Shown here piece by piece: positions 41,907-49,751 of a stretch of DNA of 64,000 nt (position 1 is the first letter of the stretch; every line of letters begins with the position of its first letter). Source of the stretch: Micromonospora terminaliae (GTDB lineage: Bacteria; Actinomycetota; Actinomycetes; Mycobacteriales; Micromonosporaceae); NCBI RefSeq assembly GCF_009671205.1, contig NZ_CP045309.1:5784001-5848000 (forward strand), in the 5' to 3' direction. Both the position numbers and the translations under genes were made by a program. Under the pieces are notes generated by a model. It saw only the letters and a list, made by a program, of their open reading frames with translations. It did not search any database and was not told the DNA's origin.

Positions 41907-42767
41907 ATGGCGTTGAGCGCCGAACAGAGTGGTCGGCTCGCCCGCCTGCTGACTGAGCACGCCGACCGGCTGATCGTGCGCTGGACGGAGATCGTGGCCG
42001 GCTCGCTGCGCGGCCGGCTCAGCCAGGCGGAACTGTCCCGGCAGGGGCGGGAGTTGCACCGCAGCATCGTCGACGCCGGGCAGCACGGTCTCACCGACCT
42101 TGCCGACGAGCACGGCGGCGAGTTGCGGGCCGTGCTGGCCGAACTCTCCGCGAGCCGGGCCCGGCAGGGCTTCAGCGCCACCGAGACCGCGATCAGCGTG
42201 TTCGCGCTCAAGGACGCGCTGCTGGAGCTGATGGAGGAGAGCAAGGACGCGGACACCCTCCGCGACTTCGTCGCCTACTCCGCCCTCGTCGACCAGATGG
42301 GGCTGTTCACCTTCGAGAGCTTCGTACGCACCCGCGAGGGCCTGATCGCCGACCAGGCCGAGCAGCTGCTGGAGCTGTCCACCCCGGTGGTGAAACTGTG
42401 GGAGGGCGTGGTCGCCGTCCCGCTGGTCGGCACCCTCGACTCGGCCCGCGCCCAGGTGGTGATGGAGCGGCTGCTCCAGACGCTGGTCGACACCGGCTCG
42501 CCGTACGCGATCATCGACATCACCGGCGTGCCGGCGGTGGACACCCAGGTCGCCCAGCACATCCTCAAGACCGTGGTGGCCGCCCGGCTGATGGGCGCCG
42601 ACTGCATCATCTCCGGCATCCGGCCGCAGATCGCCCAGACGATCGTCGCCCTCGGCATCGAGTTCGGTGACATCGCCACCAAGGCGAGCCTGGCCGACGC
42701 GCTGCGCCACGTGCTGCGCCTGACCGGCGTCGAGACCACCTCCCGCCGCGCACGTCGGGAGTCCTGA
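41907..42767 (+). CDS. rsbR: RsbR-like stressosome sensor protein
   Basis: A 286-aa co-antagonist. Residues about 1-160 form an all-helical globin-like sensor (RsbRD-type) with RWTEIVAGSLRGRLSQAELS, and residues about 170-280 a STAS domain (VVPLVGTLDSARAQVVMERL, YAIIDITGVPAVDTQVAQHI). Thr213 in AVDTQVAQ aligns with a phosphorylated Thr of RsbR. ATG 41907 has AGGGAGG upstream. It should assemble with RsbS into the stressosome and sense stress with its N-terminal domain. The next ATG overlaps its stop by 1 nt. Confidence 0.92.
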   Translation: MALSAEQSGRLARLLTEHADRLIVRWTEIVAGSLRGRLSQAELSRQGRELHRSIVDAGQHGLTDLADEHGGELRAVLAELSASRARQGFSATETAISVFALKDALLELMEESKDADTLRDFVAYSALVDQMGLFTFESFVRTREGLIADQAEQLLELSTPVVKLWEGVVAVPLVGTLDSARAQVVMERLLQTLVDTGSPYAIIDITGVPAVDTQVAQHILKTVVAARLMGADCIISGIRPQIAQTIVALGIEFGDIATKASLADALRHVLRLTGVETTSRRARRES

Positions 42768-43177
42768 TGGAGCGGGTGCCGATCCTCAAGATCGGTGACA
42801 TCCTGCTGGTCTCCATCCAGGTCGACATGTCCGACCAGACGGCGGTCCAGCTCCAGGAGGACCTGGCCGAGCGGATCGTCGCCACCGGCTGCCACGGCGT
42901 GATCATCGACATCACGGCGCTGGACATCGTCGACTCCTTCGTCGGCCGCATGCTCTCCACCATCGCGTCCATCTCCAAGGTGCTGGACGCCGAGACGGTC
43001 GTGGTCGGGATGCGTCCCGCCGTCGCCATCACCCTGGTCGAGCTCGGGCTGTCGCTCAACGGCATCCGTACCGCGCTGAACGTCGAGCGCGGCATGGAGC
43101 TGGTCGCGGCGAGCCGGGCCGACGAGTGGGACGAGGCGGACGTCGACGAGGACGCCGAGACGACGGCCACGTCATGA
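42767..43177 (+). CDS. rsbS: RsbS-like stressosome scaffold STAS protein
   Basis: A 136-aa single STAS-domain protein. VPILKIGDILLVSIQVDMSD begins it, and VIIDITALDIVDSFVGRMLS carries Ser57, the presumed RsbT target. An acidic tail (DEWDEADVDEDAETTATS) extends the usual ~120-aa family length. It overlaps rsbR by 1 nt and rsbT by 4 nt. With RsbR it should form the stressosome core that holds RsbT until phosphorylated. Family assignment by motif and gene order is firm. Confidence 0.92.
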   Translation: MERVPILKIGDILLVSIQVDMSDQTAVQLQEDLAERIVATGCHGVIIDITALDIVDSFVGRMLSTIASISKVLDAETVVVGMRPAVAITLVELGLSLNGIRTALNVERGMELVAASRADEWDEADVDEDAETTATS

Positions 43178-43593
43178 CCTCCGGCGTCGACCTGGGGGTG
43201 CCGGCGACCCAGGCGATCCGCAGCGACGAGGACGTGGTCCGGGTGCGGCAGCTGGTACGCACCACCGCCGTCGCGACCCGGCTCTCGCTGGTCGACCAGA
43301 CCAAGCTGGTCACCGCCGCCAGCGAGCTGGCCCGCAACACGCTGATCTACGGCGGCGGGGGCAGCGCCGAGGTGACCACCGTGGAGGACGGCCGCCGCCG
43401 CGGCGTCCGCATCGTCTTCGCCGACCAGGGGCCGGGCATCCCCGACCTCGACGCGGCCTTCACCGACGGCTTCACCACCGGCGGCGGGCTCGGCCTGGGG
43501 CTCAGCGGGGCCCGTCGGCTGGTCGACGACTTCGACATCTGGACCGCCGTGGGTGAGGGCACCCGGATCACCGTCACCAAGTGGTCCCGATGA
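43174..43593 (+). CDS. rsbT: RsbT-like switch protein kinase
   Basis: A 139-aa HATPase_c serine/threonine kinase. The N box TAASELARNTLIYGGGG, the G1 motif FADQGPGIPD and the GLGLGLSGARRLVDDF G2 region are intact. RsbT phosphorylates RsbR/RsbS and then leaves the stressosome to activate a phosphatase. ATG 43174 overlaps the rsbS stop (ATGA). The downstream genes encode phosphatases that are natural partners. Confidence 0.93.
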   Translation: MTSGVDLGVPATQAIRSDEDVVRVRQLVRTTAVATRLSLVDQTKLVTAASELARNTLIYGGGGSAEVTTVEDGRRRGVRIVFADQGPGIPDLDAAFTDGFTTGGGLGLGLSGARRLVDDFDIWTAVGEGTRITVTKWSR

Positions 43594-44603
43594 ACGCCGA
43601 CGTGGTCGCCGACCACGGTCTCTGGTTCCGGGTGGAGAGCGGCGCCACGGCGAGCAGCGTGCGGCGGGCCGCCGAGCGGCTCGGCCGGCAGGTGGAACTC
43701 TCCGAGCCGCGCGTCGCCGATCTGGCCATCGTCACCGCCGAGATCACCAGCAACCTGGTGAAGCACGCCCAGGAGGGCGCCCTGCTGCTCCGCCCGGTGC
43801 GCCGGGGCGGGCGGGCCGGCGTGGAACTGGTCGCCATCGACTCCGGCCCGGGCATGGCCGACCTCGCGCTCTCCTCGGCCGACGGGCACTCCACCACCGG
43901 CACCCTCGGCATCGGCCTCGGCGCCATCGTCCGGCAGGCGAGCCGGTTCGACGGCTACTCGCTGCCCGGCCGGGGCACCGTGCTGACCGTCCAGGTCTGG
44001 GACGGTGCGGTCCCCGAGCCGGACTGGGCCGGTGCGCTGGCCCGGCCGATCACCGGCGAGCAGGTCACCGGCGACGGGTACGCGGTGCGGGTGACCGACG
44101 GCCGGCGGCAGGTGCTGGTCTGCGACGGCCTGGGACACGGTCCGTTGGCCGCCGCCGCGACCGGTGCCGCGCTGGCCGCGTTCCGGGCCGCGCCCGCCGG
44201 CTCGCCGGGCAGCGTGGTGCAGCACCTGCACCGCTCCATCGCACACACCCGCGGCGCCGCGCTGGCGGTCGCCGAACCGGATCCCGTGTCGGGCTTGCTG
44301 CGGTACGCCGGGCTGGGCAACATCGCAGCCATGATCGTGGCCGCGGGCGAGCGGCGGCGGGGCCTCGTCTCGCTGCCCGGCATCGCCGGACACCAGCGCC
44401 CCTCGGTGCGGGAGTACGACTACCCGTTCCCGTCCGGGGCGACCCTGGTCATGCACAGCGACGGCGTGGTGGACCGCTGGGACCTGGCCGACTACCCCGG
44501 CCTCACCGGCCGCGCGCCGCTGCTGGTCGCCGCCACCCTGCTGCGTGACGCCGGTATCCGCCGCGACGACGCCTGCGTCCTGGTCGCCCGGGCCGAGTCA
44601 TGA
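43590..44603 (+). CDS. ATPase-SpoIIE fusion (RsbX-like PP2C phosphatase)
   Basis: A 337-aa fusion. Residues about 1-135 form an intact HATPase domain of the anti-sigma-kinase type (VTAEITSNLVKHAQEGALLL, IDSGPGMADLAL, GTLGIGLGAIVRQ). Residues about 145-337 form a SpoIIE/PP2C domain with VCDGLGHGPLAAAATG, LVMHSDGVVDRW and RRDDACVLVARA. It probably dephosphorylates RsbS/RsbR, resetting the stressosome, as RsbX does in Bacillus. ATG 43590 overlaps rsbT (ATGA), so it is translationally coupled. Confidence 0.9.
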   Translation: MNADVVADHGLWFRVESGATASSVRRAAERLGRQVELSEPRVADLAIVTAEITSNLVKHAQEGALLLRPVRRGGRAGVELVAIDSGPGMADLALSSADGHSTTGTLGIGLGAIVRQASRFDGYSLPGRGTVLTVQVWDGAVPEPDWAGALARPITGEQVTGDGYAVRVTDGRRQVLVCDGLGHGPLAAAATGAALAAFRAAPAGSPGSVVQHLHRSIAHTRGAALAVAEPDPVSGLLRYAGLGNIAAMIVAAGERRRGLVSLPGIAGHQRPSVREYDYPFPSGATLVMHSDGVVDRWDLADYPGLTGRAPLLVAATLLRDAGIRRDDACVLVARAES

Positions 44604-45964
44604 CCCGCCCCGACGGCCCGGACCCGCTGCTGCAGATGGCGCTCCGGGTGGAGCACGACATCTTCCTGGTCCGGCAGCGCGGCCGGGAGGTGGCCGCCGC
44701 GGTCGGGCTGGAGCACCAGGACCAGGTACGCCTGGCCACCGCGCTCAGCGAGGTGGCCCGGGACCTGCTGCGCGCGGTCGACGGCGCGGACGTCACCTTC
44801 ACGGTCGTCCTCGACACCCACACCGGCCAGCGGGTGCTCCGGGTCGACCTGGCGCCGGTGCGCCCGCTGCCCGGCGGCCGGTACGAGCCGCAGTCCGGCG
44901 CGGTGGCGCGGCTGGTGGACATGCTGGGCGTGGCGACCCACGAGGGCGATACGGTCGTGAGGATGTCCCGACGAATTCCGGCAACCGCGTCACCGCTCAC
45001 GCCGGAGCGCCTCGCCCAGCTCCGCGCCGAGCTGGCTACCAGCGCTCCGGGCACCGCGCTGGACGAGCTGGCCGCGCAGAACGCGCAGCTCATCGCCGCC
45101 CTCGACGAGGTGCGCAGCCATCGCGACGAGCTGGAGGTGCTCAACTCCGAGCTCCAGGAGACCAACCGGGGCGTGATGGCGCTCTACAACCAGCTCACCG
45201 AGGAGCTGGAGGAGACCAACCGCGGTGTGGTGGCGCTCTACGCCGAGCTCGACGAGAAGTCCGCCCAGCTCCGCGCCGCGAGCGAGTCGAAGAGCCGGTT
45301 CCTGGCCAACGTGAGCCACGAGCTGCGCGCCCCGGTGACCGCGGTCATCGGGCTGGCCCGCCTGCTCGCCGACTCCGCCTCCGACCCGCTCACCGGCGAG
45401 CAGGCCCGGCAGGTGGGGCTGATCCGGTCGTCCGCGGCCGACCTGCTCGGCCTGGTCAACGAGCTGCTCGACCTGGCCAAGGCCGAGTCCGGCCGGCTCG
45501 AACCCAACTGGGCCGAGGTGGACCTGCGCGGGCTCTTCGGGCAGCTCCGCGGCACGCTGCGGGCGCTGGCCACCCGGCCCGAGGTGGAGCTGGTGGTGGA
45601 GGAGCCGCCGGCGCCCGTGACCCTCCGCTCGGACGAGGTGCTGCTCGCCCAGGTGCTGCGCAATCTCCTGCACAACGGTCTCAAGTTCACCGAGCGGGGT
45701 GAGGTGCGGCTGCGGGCGGAACGCCGGGGCGACCTCTGGGCGCTGTCGGTCACCGACACCGGTGCGGGCATCCCGCCGGAGCTGCACGAGCGGATCTTCG
45801 AGGAGTTCTACCAGGTGCCGGGCGCGACCCGGGTCGGCGGCACCGGCCTCGGCCTGCCGTACGCGCGGCGGCTCGTCACGCTACTGGGCGGAACGCTCGA
45901 GCTGGCCAGCCAACCGGGCCGGGGCAGTACCTTCACCGTGGTCCTTCCCGTGGGCGGAGCGTGA
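44600..45964 (+). CDS. Histidine kinase with RsbT-like N-terminal domain
   Basis: A 454-aa soluble sensor kinase with three parts. Residues about 10-130 resemble RsbT (DIFLVRQRGREVAAAVGLEH, LATALSEVARDLLRA) but the N-box Asn is Asp and no DxGxG is visible. A coiled coil follows with a 22-residue repeat (QETNRGVMALYN, LEETNRGVVALYA). Then HisKA with His240 in NVSHELRAPVTAVIG and a complete HATPase (LRNLLHNGLKFTE, DTGAGIPPELHERI, GTGLGLPYARRL). Overlap with the upstream gene is ATGA. It should phosphorylate the response regulator encoded next. Confidence 0.9.
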   Translation: MTRPDGPDPLLQMALRVEHDIFLVRQRGREVAAAVGLEHQDQVRLATALSEVARDLLRAVDGADVTFTVVLDTHTGQRVLRVDLAPVRPLPGGRYEPQSGAVARLVDMLGVATHEGDTVVRMSRRIPATASPLTPERLAQLRAELATSAPGTALDELAAQNAQLIAALDEVRSHRDELEVLNSELQETNRGVMALYNQLTEELEETNRGVVALYAELDEKSAQLRAASESKSRFLANVSHELRAPVTAVIGLARLLADSASDPLTGEQARQVGLIRSSAADLLGLVNELLDLAKAESGRLEPNWAEVDLRGLFGQLRGTLRALATRPEVELVVEEPPAPVTLRSDEVLLAQVLRNLLHNGLKFTERGEVRLRAERRGDLWALSVTDTGAGIPPELHERIFEEFYQVPGATRVGGTGLGLPYARRLVTLLGGTLELASQPGRGSTFTVVLPVGGA

Positions 45965-47505
45965 CGGTGGAGGGCGGCCCGGCGACCGTGCTGGTGGTCG
46001 ACGACAGCGGTCCGAAGCGGTACCTGCTGGTGAACTGGCTGACCCGGGCGGGCTTCACCACCCTGGAGGCGCAGAACGGCGCCGAGGCGCTGGACCGGGT
46101 GCGCAAGGACCGGATCGACCTCGTGGTGCTCGACGTCCGGCTGCCGGACATGAGCGGCTTCGAGGTCTGCGAGCTGATCAAGGACTTCCGCCCGTCGACC
46201 CCGGTCATCCACGTCTCGGCACACGCCGTGGACGTGGTGGACCGGGCGCACGGGCTGACCCGGGGCGCCGACGCGTACCTGGCCGAGCCGATCGAGCCGG
46301 AGGAACTGGTCGCCACCGCGCACGCGGTGCTCCGCTACTACCAGGCCCGGCAGCGGGCCGAACTGCTCGCCGAGCGGCTCGCCGCGCTGGCCGACGCCAC
46401 CGTCGAGATGCACGCCGCGCCGAACTTCGTCCGCCTGCTGGAGAAGGCGACGGCCGGTGCGGCGCGGATCTTCAAGAGCCCGGCGGCCGTCGTCGCCGAG
46501 ACGTTCGACGGGGACTGCCTGGCGGGCGTGACCGTCGGGCCGGAGGCGCCGCCGGTGATCGTGCCGTGGACGGTGGACGACACCGGCCAGCCGATCGGCA
46601 CCCGGGTCCGGGTCGACGAACCGGACGCGTGGGACCTGACCGCCTGGCCCGACGGCGACACGGTGACCGTGGCCGCGACCCGGCTGCGCGAGGACCGCGC
46701 CCCGCTCTACGTGGTGGTGCCGACCGCCACCCAGACCGTGCGCACCCCCGTGCTGGTGCAGCTCGCGCAGGCGGTCGCGTCGGCCGTCGAGGCCCAGCGC
46801 TCCTTCGACCAGGAGCACCGCATCGCGGTGACCCTCCAGCGCAGCCTGCTGCCCCGCCGGCTGCCCGACGTCGCCGGTCTCGACCTGGCCGTCCGCTACG
46901 AGCCGGCGAGCTCGCAGACCGAGGTGGGCGGCGACTTCTACGAGCTGGTGGTGCTCGACGGTCAGCTGCTGGTGGCGATCGGCGACGTGGCCGGGCACTC
47001 CCTGCACGCCGCCACGGTGATGGCCGAGCTGCGGCACGCGGTGCGCGCGTACGCGGTCGAGGGGCATCCGCCGGGGGTGATCCTGGACCGGGTCAACGAG
47101 CTGATGCGTACCCTCCTGCCGACCGAGCTGGCCACCCTCTGCGTGCTGCTGCTCGACCCGGGCAGCGGGCTGATCCGCCTGGCCAGCGCCGGGCACCTGC
47201 CCGCCCTCATCAGCAACGACGGGCGGATCGAGTTCGTGCAGCAGTCCGCCGCGCTGCTCGGGGTGCGCGCGCCCCGCCCGCCGGACCTGGAGTTCGTGCT
47301 GCCGGCCGGGGCCACGCTGGTCCTCTACACCGACGGGCTGATCGAACGGCGGGACGCCACCATCGACGAGGGCATGGCGGCGCTCGGCGTGGTCGCCACC
47401 CGGGTGGACGCCGACCTCGACCAGTTCTGCCAGCGGCTGCTGGTCGAGCTCGCCCCGCCGGAGATCCAGGACGACGTCGCGGTGGTCGCCGTCCGCCGCC
47501 GCTGA
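45961..47505 (+). CDS. Response regulator with SpoIIE-type PP2C phosphatase output
   Basis: A 514-aa protein. Residues about 8-125 form a receiver with phospho-acceptor Asp58 (LVVLDVRLPDMSG) and the Thr/Ser at IHVSAHA; the usual conserved Lys of the KP motif is Glu (YLAEPIEPEE). Residues about 130-270 form a GAF-like linker (ATVEMHAAPNFVRLLEKATA). Residues about 280-514 form a SpoIIE phosphatase (VGGDFYELVVLDG, AIGDVAGHSLHAATVM, YTDGLIERRDATID, IQDDVAVVAVRR). GTG 45961 overlaps the kinase stop (GTGA). Its target is likely the STAS antagonist or a relative, joining two-component input to partner switching. Confidence 0.92.
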   Translation: MTVEGGPATVLVVDDSGPKRYLLVNWLTRAGFTTLEAQNGAEALDRVRKDRIDLVVLDVRLPDMSGFEVCELIKDFRPSTPVIHVSAHAVDVVDRAHGLTRGADAYLAEPIEPEELVATAHAVLRYYQARQRAELLAERLAALADATVEMHAAPNFVRLLEKATAGAARIFKSPAAVVAETFDGDCLAGVTVGPEAPPVIVPWTVDDTGQPIGTRVRVDEPDAWDLTAWPDGDTVTVAATRLREDRAPLYVVVPTATQTVRTPVLVQLAQAVASAVEAQRSFDQEHRIAVTLQRSLLPRRLPDVAGLDLAVRYEPASSQTEVGGDFYELVVLDGQLLVAIGDVAGHSLHAATVMAELRHAVRAYAVEGHPPGVILDRVNELMRTLLPTELATLCVLLLDPGSGLIRLASAGHLPALISNDGRIEFVQQSAALLGVRAPRPPDLEFVLPAGATLVLYTDGLIERRDATIDEGMAALGVVATRVDADLDQFCQRLLVELAPPEIQDDVAVVAVRRR

Positions 47506-47509
47506 GCCG

Positions 47510-48334
47510 TCACCCGCCGCGCGAATCGGCCAGCGAGCGGGCGTACGCCGCCGGCGACACCCCGGCCACCGCGGTGAACTCGCGGACCAGGTGGGCCTGG
47601 TCGGCGTACCCCAGGTCGGCGGCGACCCGCGACCAGTCCAGCGGCCCGGCGGCGGCCTGCTCGATCGCCTCCTGGAGCCGATAGCGGCGGATGACCCACT
47701 TCGGACCGACGCCCACCTGGTCCAGGAACAGCCGCTGGAGGCGCCGGGTGGAGGTCCCGTGCCGCCGGGCGAAGTCGTCGACGCGCAGGACGCTCCGGTC
47801 GGCGCGGATCTCCTCGACCAGGGCGGTGGCCTCGGCGGCGAGCGGGTCCGGCACCGGCTGCCAGGCGGTGAGCAGCTCGTCGAGCCGGCGGCACCGCTCG
47901 TCGTCGGAACCGGGGCAGACCGGCCCGGCGGCGAACGGCGTGCCGGTGAGCGGTGACCCCGCGGGCAGCGGGAGGCGCCGGCCGGTCAGCTCGGAGACCG
48001 GGCGGGGCCAGAAGGGGCGGAAGCCGCCCGGCCGGAACTGCACGCCGGTGACCCGGCCGGTGCCGTGCAGGGTGACGGTGAACAGCCCGGTGTCCACGCC
48101 GGCGATCTCGCCGTGCTCCGCCTCGACCTCCCGGGCCTGGAACACCAGGTTGACCGCCGGGTGCGGGACGATCCGCTGGTCGAACGGGTCGGTCAGCGCC
48201 CAGTCGATCAGCCAGTAGTGCTCCACCCAGGGGCGCAGCGCCGGTGCGGGCAGCCGGCGTCGGAAGTGGACCCGCCGCCGGAGCCGACCGGGGTCGAGGA
48301 TGCCCCGGTTGTCCCGCCGCGGTTCGTGTCGCAT
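47510..48334 (-). CDS. AraC-family regulator
   Basis: A 274-aa regulator with a cupin-like N-terminal half (WVEHYWLIDWALTDPFDQRI) and a C-terminal double helix-turn-helix, FARRHGTSTRRLQRLFLDQ and VAADLGYADQAHLVREFTAV, ending GVSPAAYARS. ATG 48334 is chosen over longer in-frame starts because family sequence begins there. It diverges from the DinB-fold gene by 31 nt, a likely target. It is convergent with the SpoIIE gene. Confidence 0.88.
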   Translation of the reverse strand: MRHEPRRDNRGILDPGRLRRRVHFRRRLPAPALRPWVEHYWLIDWALTDPFDQRIVPHPAVNLVFQAREVEAEHGEIAGVDTGLFTVTLHGTGRVTGVQFRPGGFRPFWPRPVSELTGRRLPLPAGSPLTGTPFAAGPVCPGSDDERCRRLDELLTAWQPVPDPLAAEATALVEEIRADRSVLRVDDFARRHGTSTRRLQRLFLDQVGVGPKWVIRRYRLQEAIEQAAAGPLDWSRVAADLGYADQAHLVREFTAVAGVSPAAYARSLADSRGG

Positions 48335-48365
48335 TTCTTCAAGACCGCCCTCATACGCTGGCCCT

Positions 48366-48932
48366 ATGACCACGAAGACTAGTGAGCTGCTGGCCGCCGC
48401 CGCGCCCCGGACGGTGGCGGTGGTCCAGGGCATCTCCGACGACCAGCTCGGCCTGCCCACCCCGTGCCCGGACTACACCGTGCGCGACCTGCTCAACCAC
48501 CTCTTCGACGTGGTGGTCAACTTCCAGGCGCTGGCCGGCCGGCGGGAGGTCGACTGGGCGGCCAAGACCGACCACCTCACCGAGGGCTGGCGCGACCGGT
48601 TCGCGACCGAGGCCGACCGCCTGACGCGGGCGTGGTCGGACCCGGCGGCGCTGGAGGGCGTCTCGCCGGGCATGGGGCTGCCGCAGGAGACCGTCGGCGA
48701 CATGGCGCTCATCGACCTCACCGTGCACGGCTGGGACCTCGCCCGGGCCACCGGCCAGCGGCTGGAGGTCGACCCGGCGGTGCTGGCGGCGGGGCACGGC
48801 TTCATGGACCGGATGGGCGACACCGGGCAGAAGATGGGCGCCTTCGGCGAGCCGGTGCCGACGAGTGGAGAGCCCACCACGCTGGACGCCCTGCTCGGGC
48901 GGACCGGCCGCGACCCCGCCTGGACCCCCTGA
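48366..48932 (+). CDS. DinB-fold protein (TIGR03086 family, mycothiol-linked)
   Basis: A 188-aa member of the DinB/maleylpyruvate-isomerase fold group found in mycothiol-producing bacteria. LPTPCPDYTVRDLLNHLFDV supplies the first His and LIDLTVHGWDLARATGQRLE the metal-binding His region; the C-terminus (LGRTGRDPAWTP) matches the TIGR03086 ending. It probably binds a metal and uses mycothiol as cofactor. ATG 48366 is used. It diverges from an AraC regulator. Its last 68 nt overlap the next reading frame. Confidence 0.85.
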   Translation: MTTKTSELLAAAAPRTVAVVQGISDDQLGLPTPCPDYTVRDLLNHLFDVVVNFQALAGRREVDWAAKTDHLTEGWRDRFATEADRLTRAWSDPAALEGVSPGMGLPQETVGDMALIDLTVHGWDLARATGQRLEVDPAVLAAGHGFMDRMGDTGQKMGAFGEPVPTSGEPTTLDALLGRTGRDPAWTP

Positions 48933-49218
48933 CCCGACCGGCTACCTGCTCGTCCGGGGTCTGTTCCCCGCACCGAGGGGCGGGGGCTACGCGCAGGAGT
49001 TCTGCGACGCGGGCGAGCGGCTCTGCGGTGACCCGGCCACCCGCGCCCGCTACGTCCGCACCGAATGGGTGCCCGAGGTGACCGTCCCGCCGCACGTACC
49101 GTGGGAGCAGCTGGCCTGGTTCGCGGCCGGCGGGCTGGCCGCGGTGCTGCTCACCGTCGGCGTCGGCCTGCTCTTCCTGCGTGCCGGCACGACGGTAGAG
49201 GAGCTGCGCGCGACCTGA
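48865..49218 (+). CDS. Hypothetical membrane protein with unclear start
   Basis: An open frame giving up to 117 aa. The C-terminal half is convincing as protein: LCGDPATRARYVRTEWVPEV, then the helix LAWFAAGGLAAVLLTVGVGL and a cytoplasmic tail. The only full-length start, GTG 48865, lies inside the preceding gene; no ATG or GTG occurs between 48932 and 49066 in this frame, and the first 25 residues are low-complexity. It could be a remnant or use an unusual start near 48940. It is probably cotranscribed with the DinB-fold gene. Confidence 0.4.
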   Translation: MESPPRWTPCSGGPAATPPGPPDPTGYLLVRGLFPAPRGGGYAQEFCDAGERLCGDPATRARYVRTEWVPEVTVPPHVPWEQLAWFAAGGLAAVLLTVGVGLLFLRAGTTVEELRAT

Positions 49219-49254
49219 CGTGACGCGAACGGCGCCGGCGGCGCTGTTTGCGTC

Positions 49255-49278
49255 GGGAGGCCCGGGGAGTGGCCTCCC
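49255..49278. terminator. Hairpin after hypothetical gene
   Basis: Stem GGGAGGCC / GGCCTCCC with an 8-nt loop, 37 nt after the stop at 49218 and 49 nt before the next start. It is a plausible terminator; no T-run follows. Confidence 0.55.
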
Positions 49279-49326
49279 GAGCCGGCGCCCAGCCGGCGGG
49301 AGCGCGAACAGCGGGAGACCAGCACC

Positions 49327-49749
49327 ATGCCGAACCAGCCGAACGCCGCGCCGCCGGTGTTCGTCGACCGGACCGGCCGGCGTCGCCGGCTGACCGTGAT
49401 CGCCGGCGTGGCGATGGGCCTCGGCCTGCTGACCAGCTTCGGTCTGATCCTGGCCGGGCTGTTCTTCGACTCGACGGTGCCGCTGCCCGGCTGGTCCGAC
49501 ACGAAGCCGCCGCCCATCGAGGCCGGGGTCGACGCGCCGCCCCGGGACCGGGAGCCGACCGCCCCGAGCCCTCGGCCCTCGTCGGCCACCCGCACCGGCC
49601 CGTCGGCGTCCGCGCCGTCGGCCACGCACACGACCGTCCCCACCCGGGCCGCCACGACGGCCGCGCCCCGCCCGACCGCCAGCGTGCCGGGGCAGGGCGA
49701 CGAGCGCCGCAACAGCGCCAGGCCGAGCCGGTCGCCGGGCAAGCCCTGA
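49327..49749 (+). CDS. Small membrane protein upstream of deacetylase/glycosyltransferase
   Basis: A 140-aa single-pass protein: N-terminal basic stretch VDRTGRRRRL, one membrane helix (LTVIAGVAMGLGLLTSFGLI) and a long Pro/Thr/Ser/Ala-rich extracytoplasmic tail (PSSATRTGPSASAPSATHTT). It ends 2 nt before the start of the polysaccharide enzyme, so the two are translated together and the tail may be a spacer or partner for that enzyme. ATG 49327 has GGGAGA upstream. Function unknown. Confidence 0.75.
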   Translation: MPNQPNAAPPVFVDRTGRRRRLTVIAGVAMGLGLLTSFGLILAGLFFDSTVPLPGWSDTKPPPIEAGVDAPPRDREPTAPSPRPSSATRTGPSASAPSATHTTVPTRAATTAAPRPTASVPGQGDERRNSARPSRSPGKP

Positions 49750-49751
49750 CC

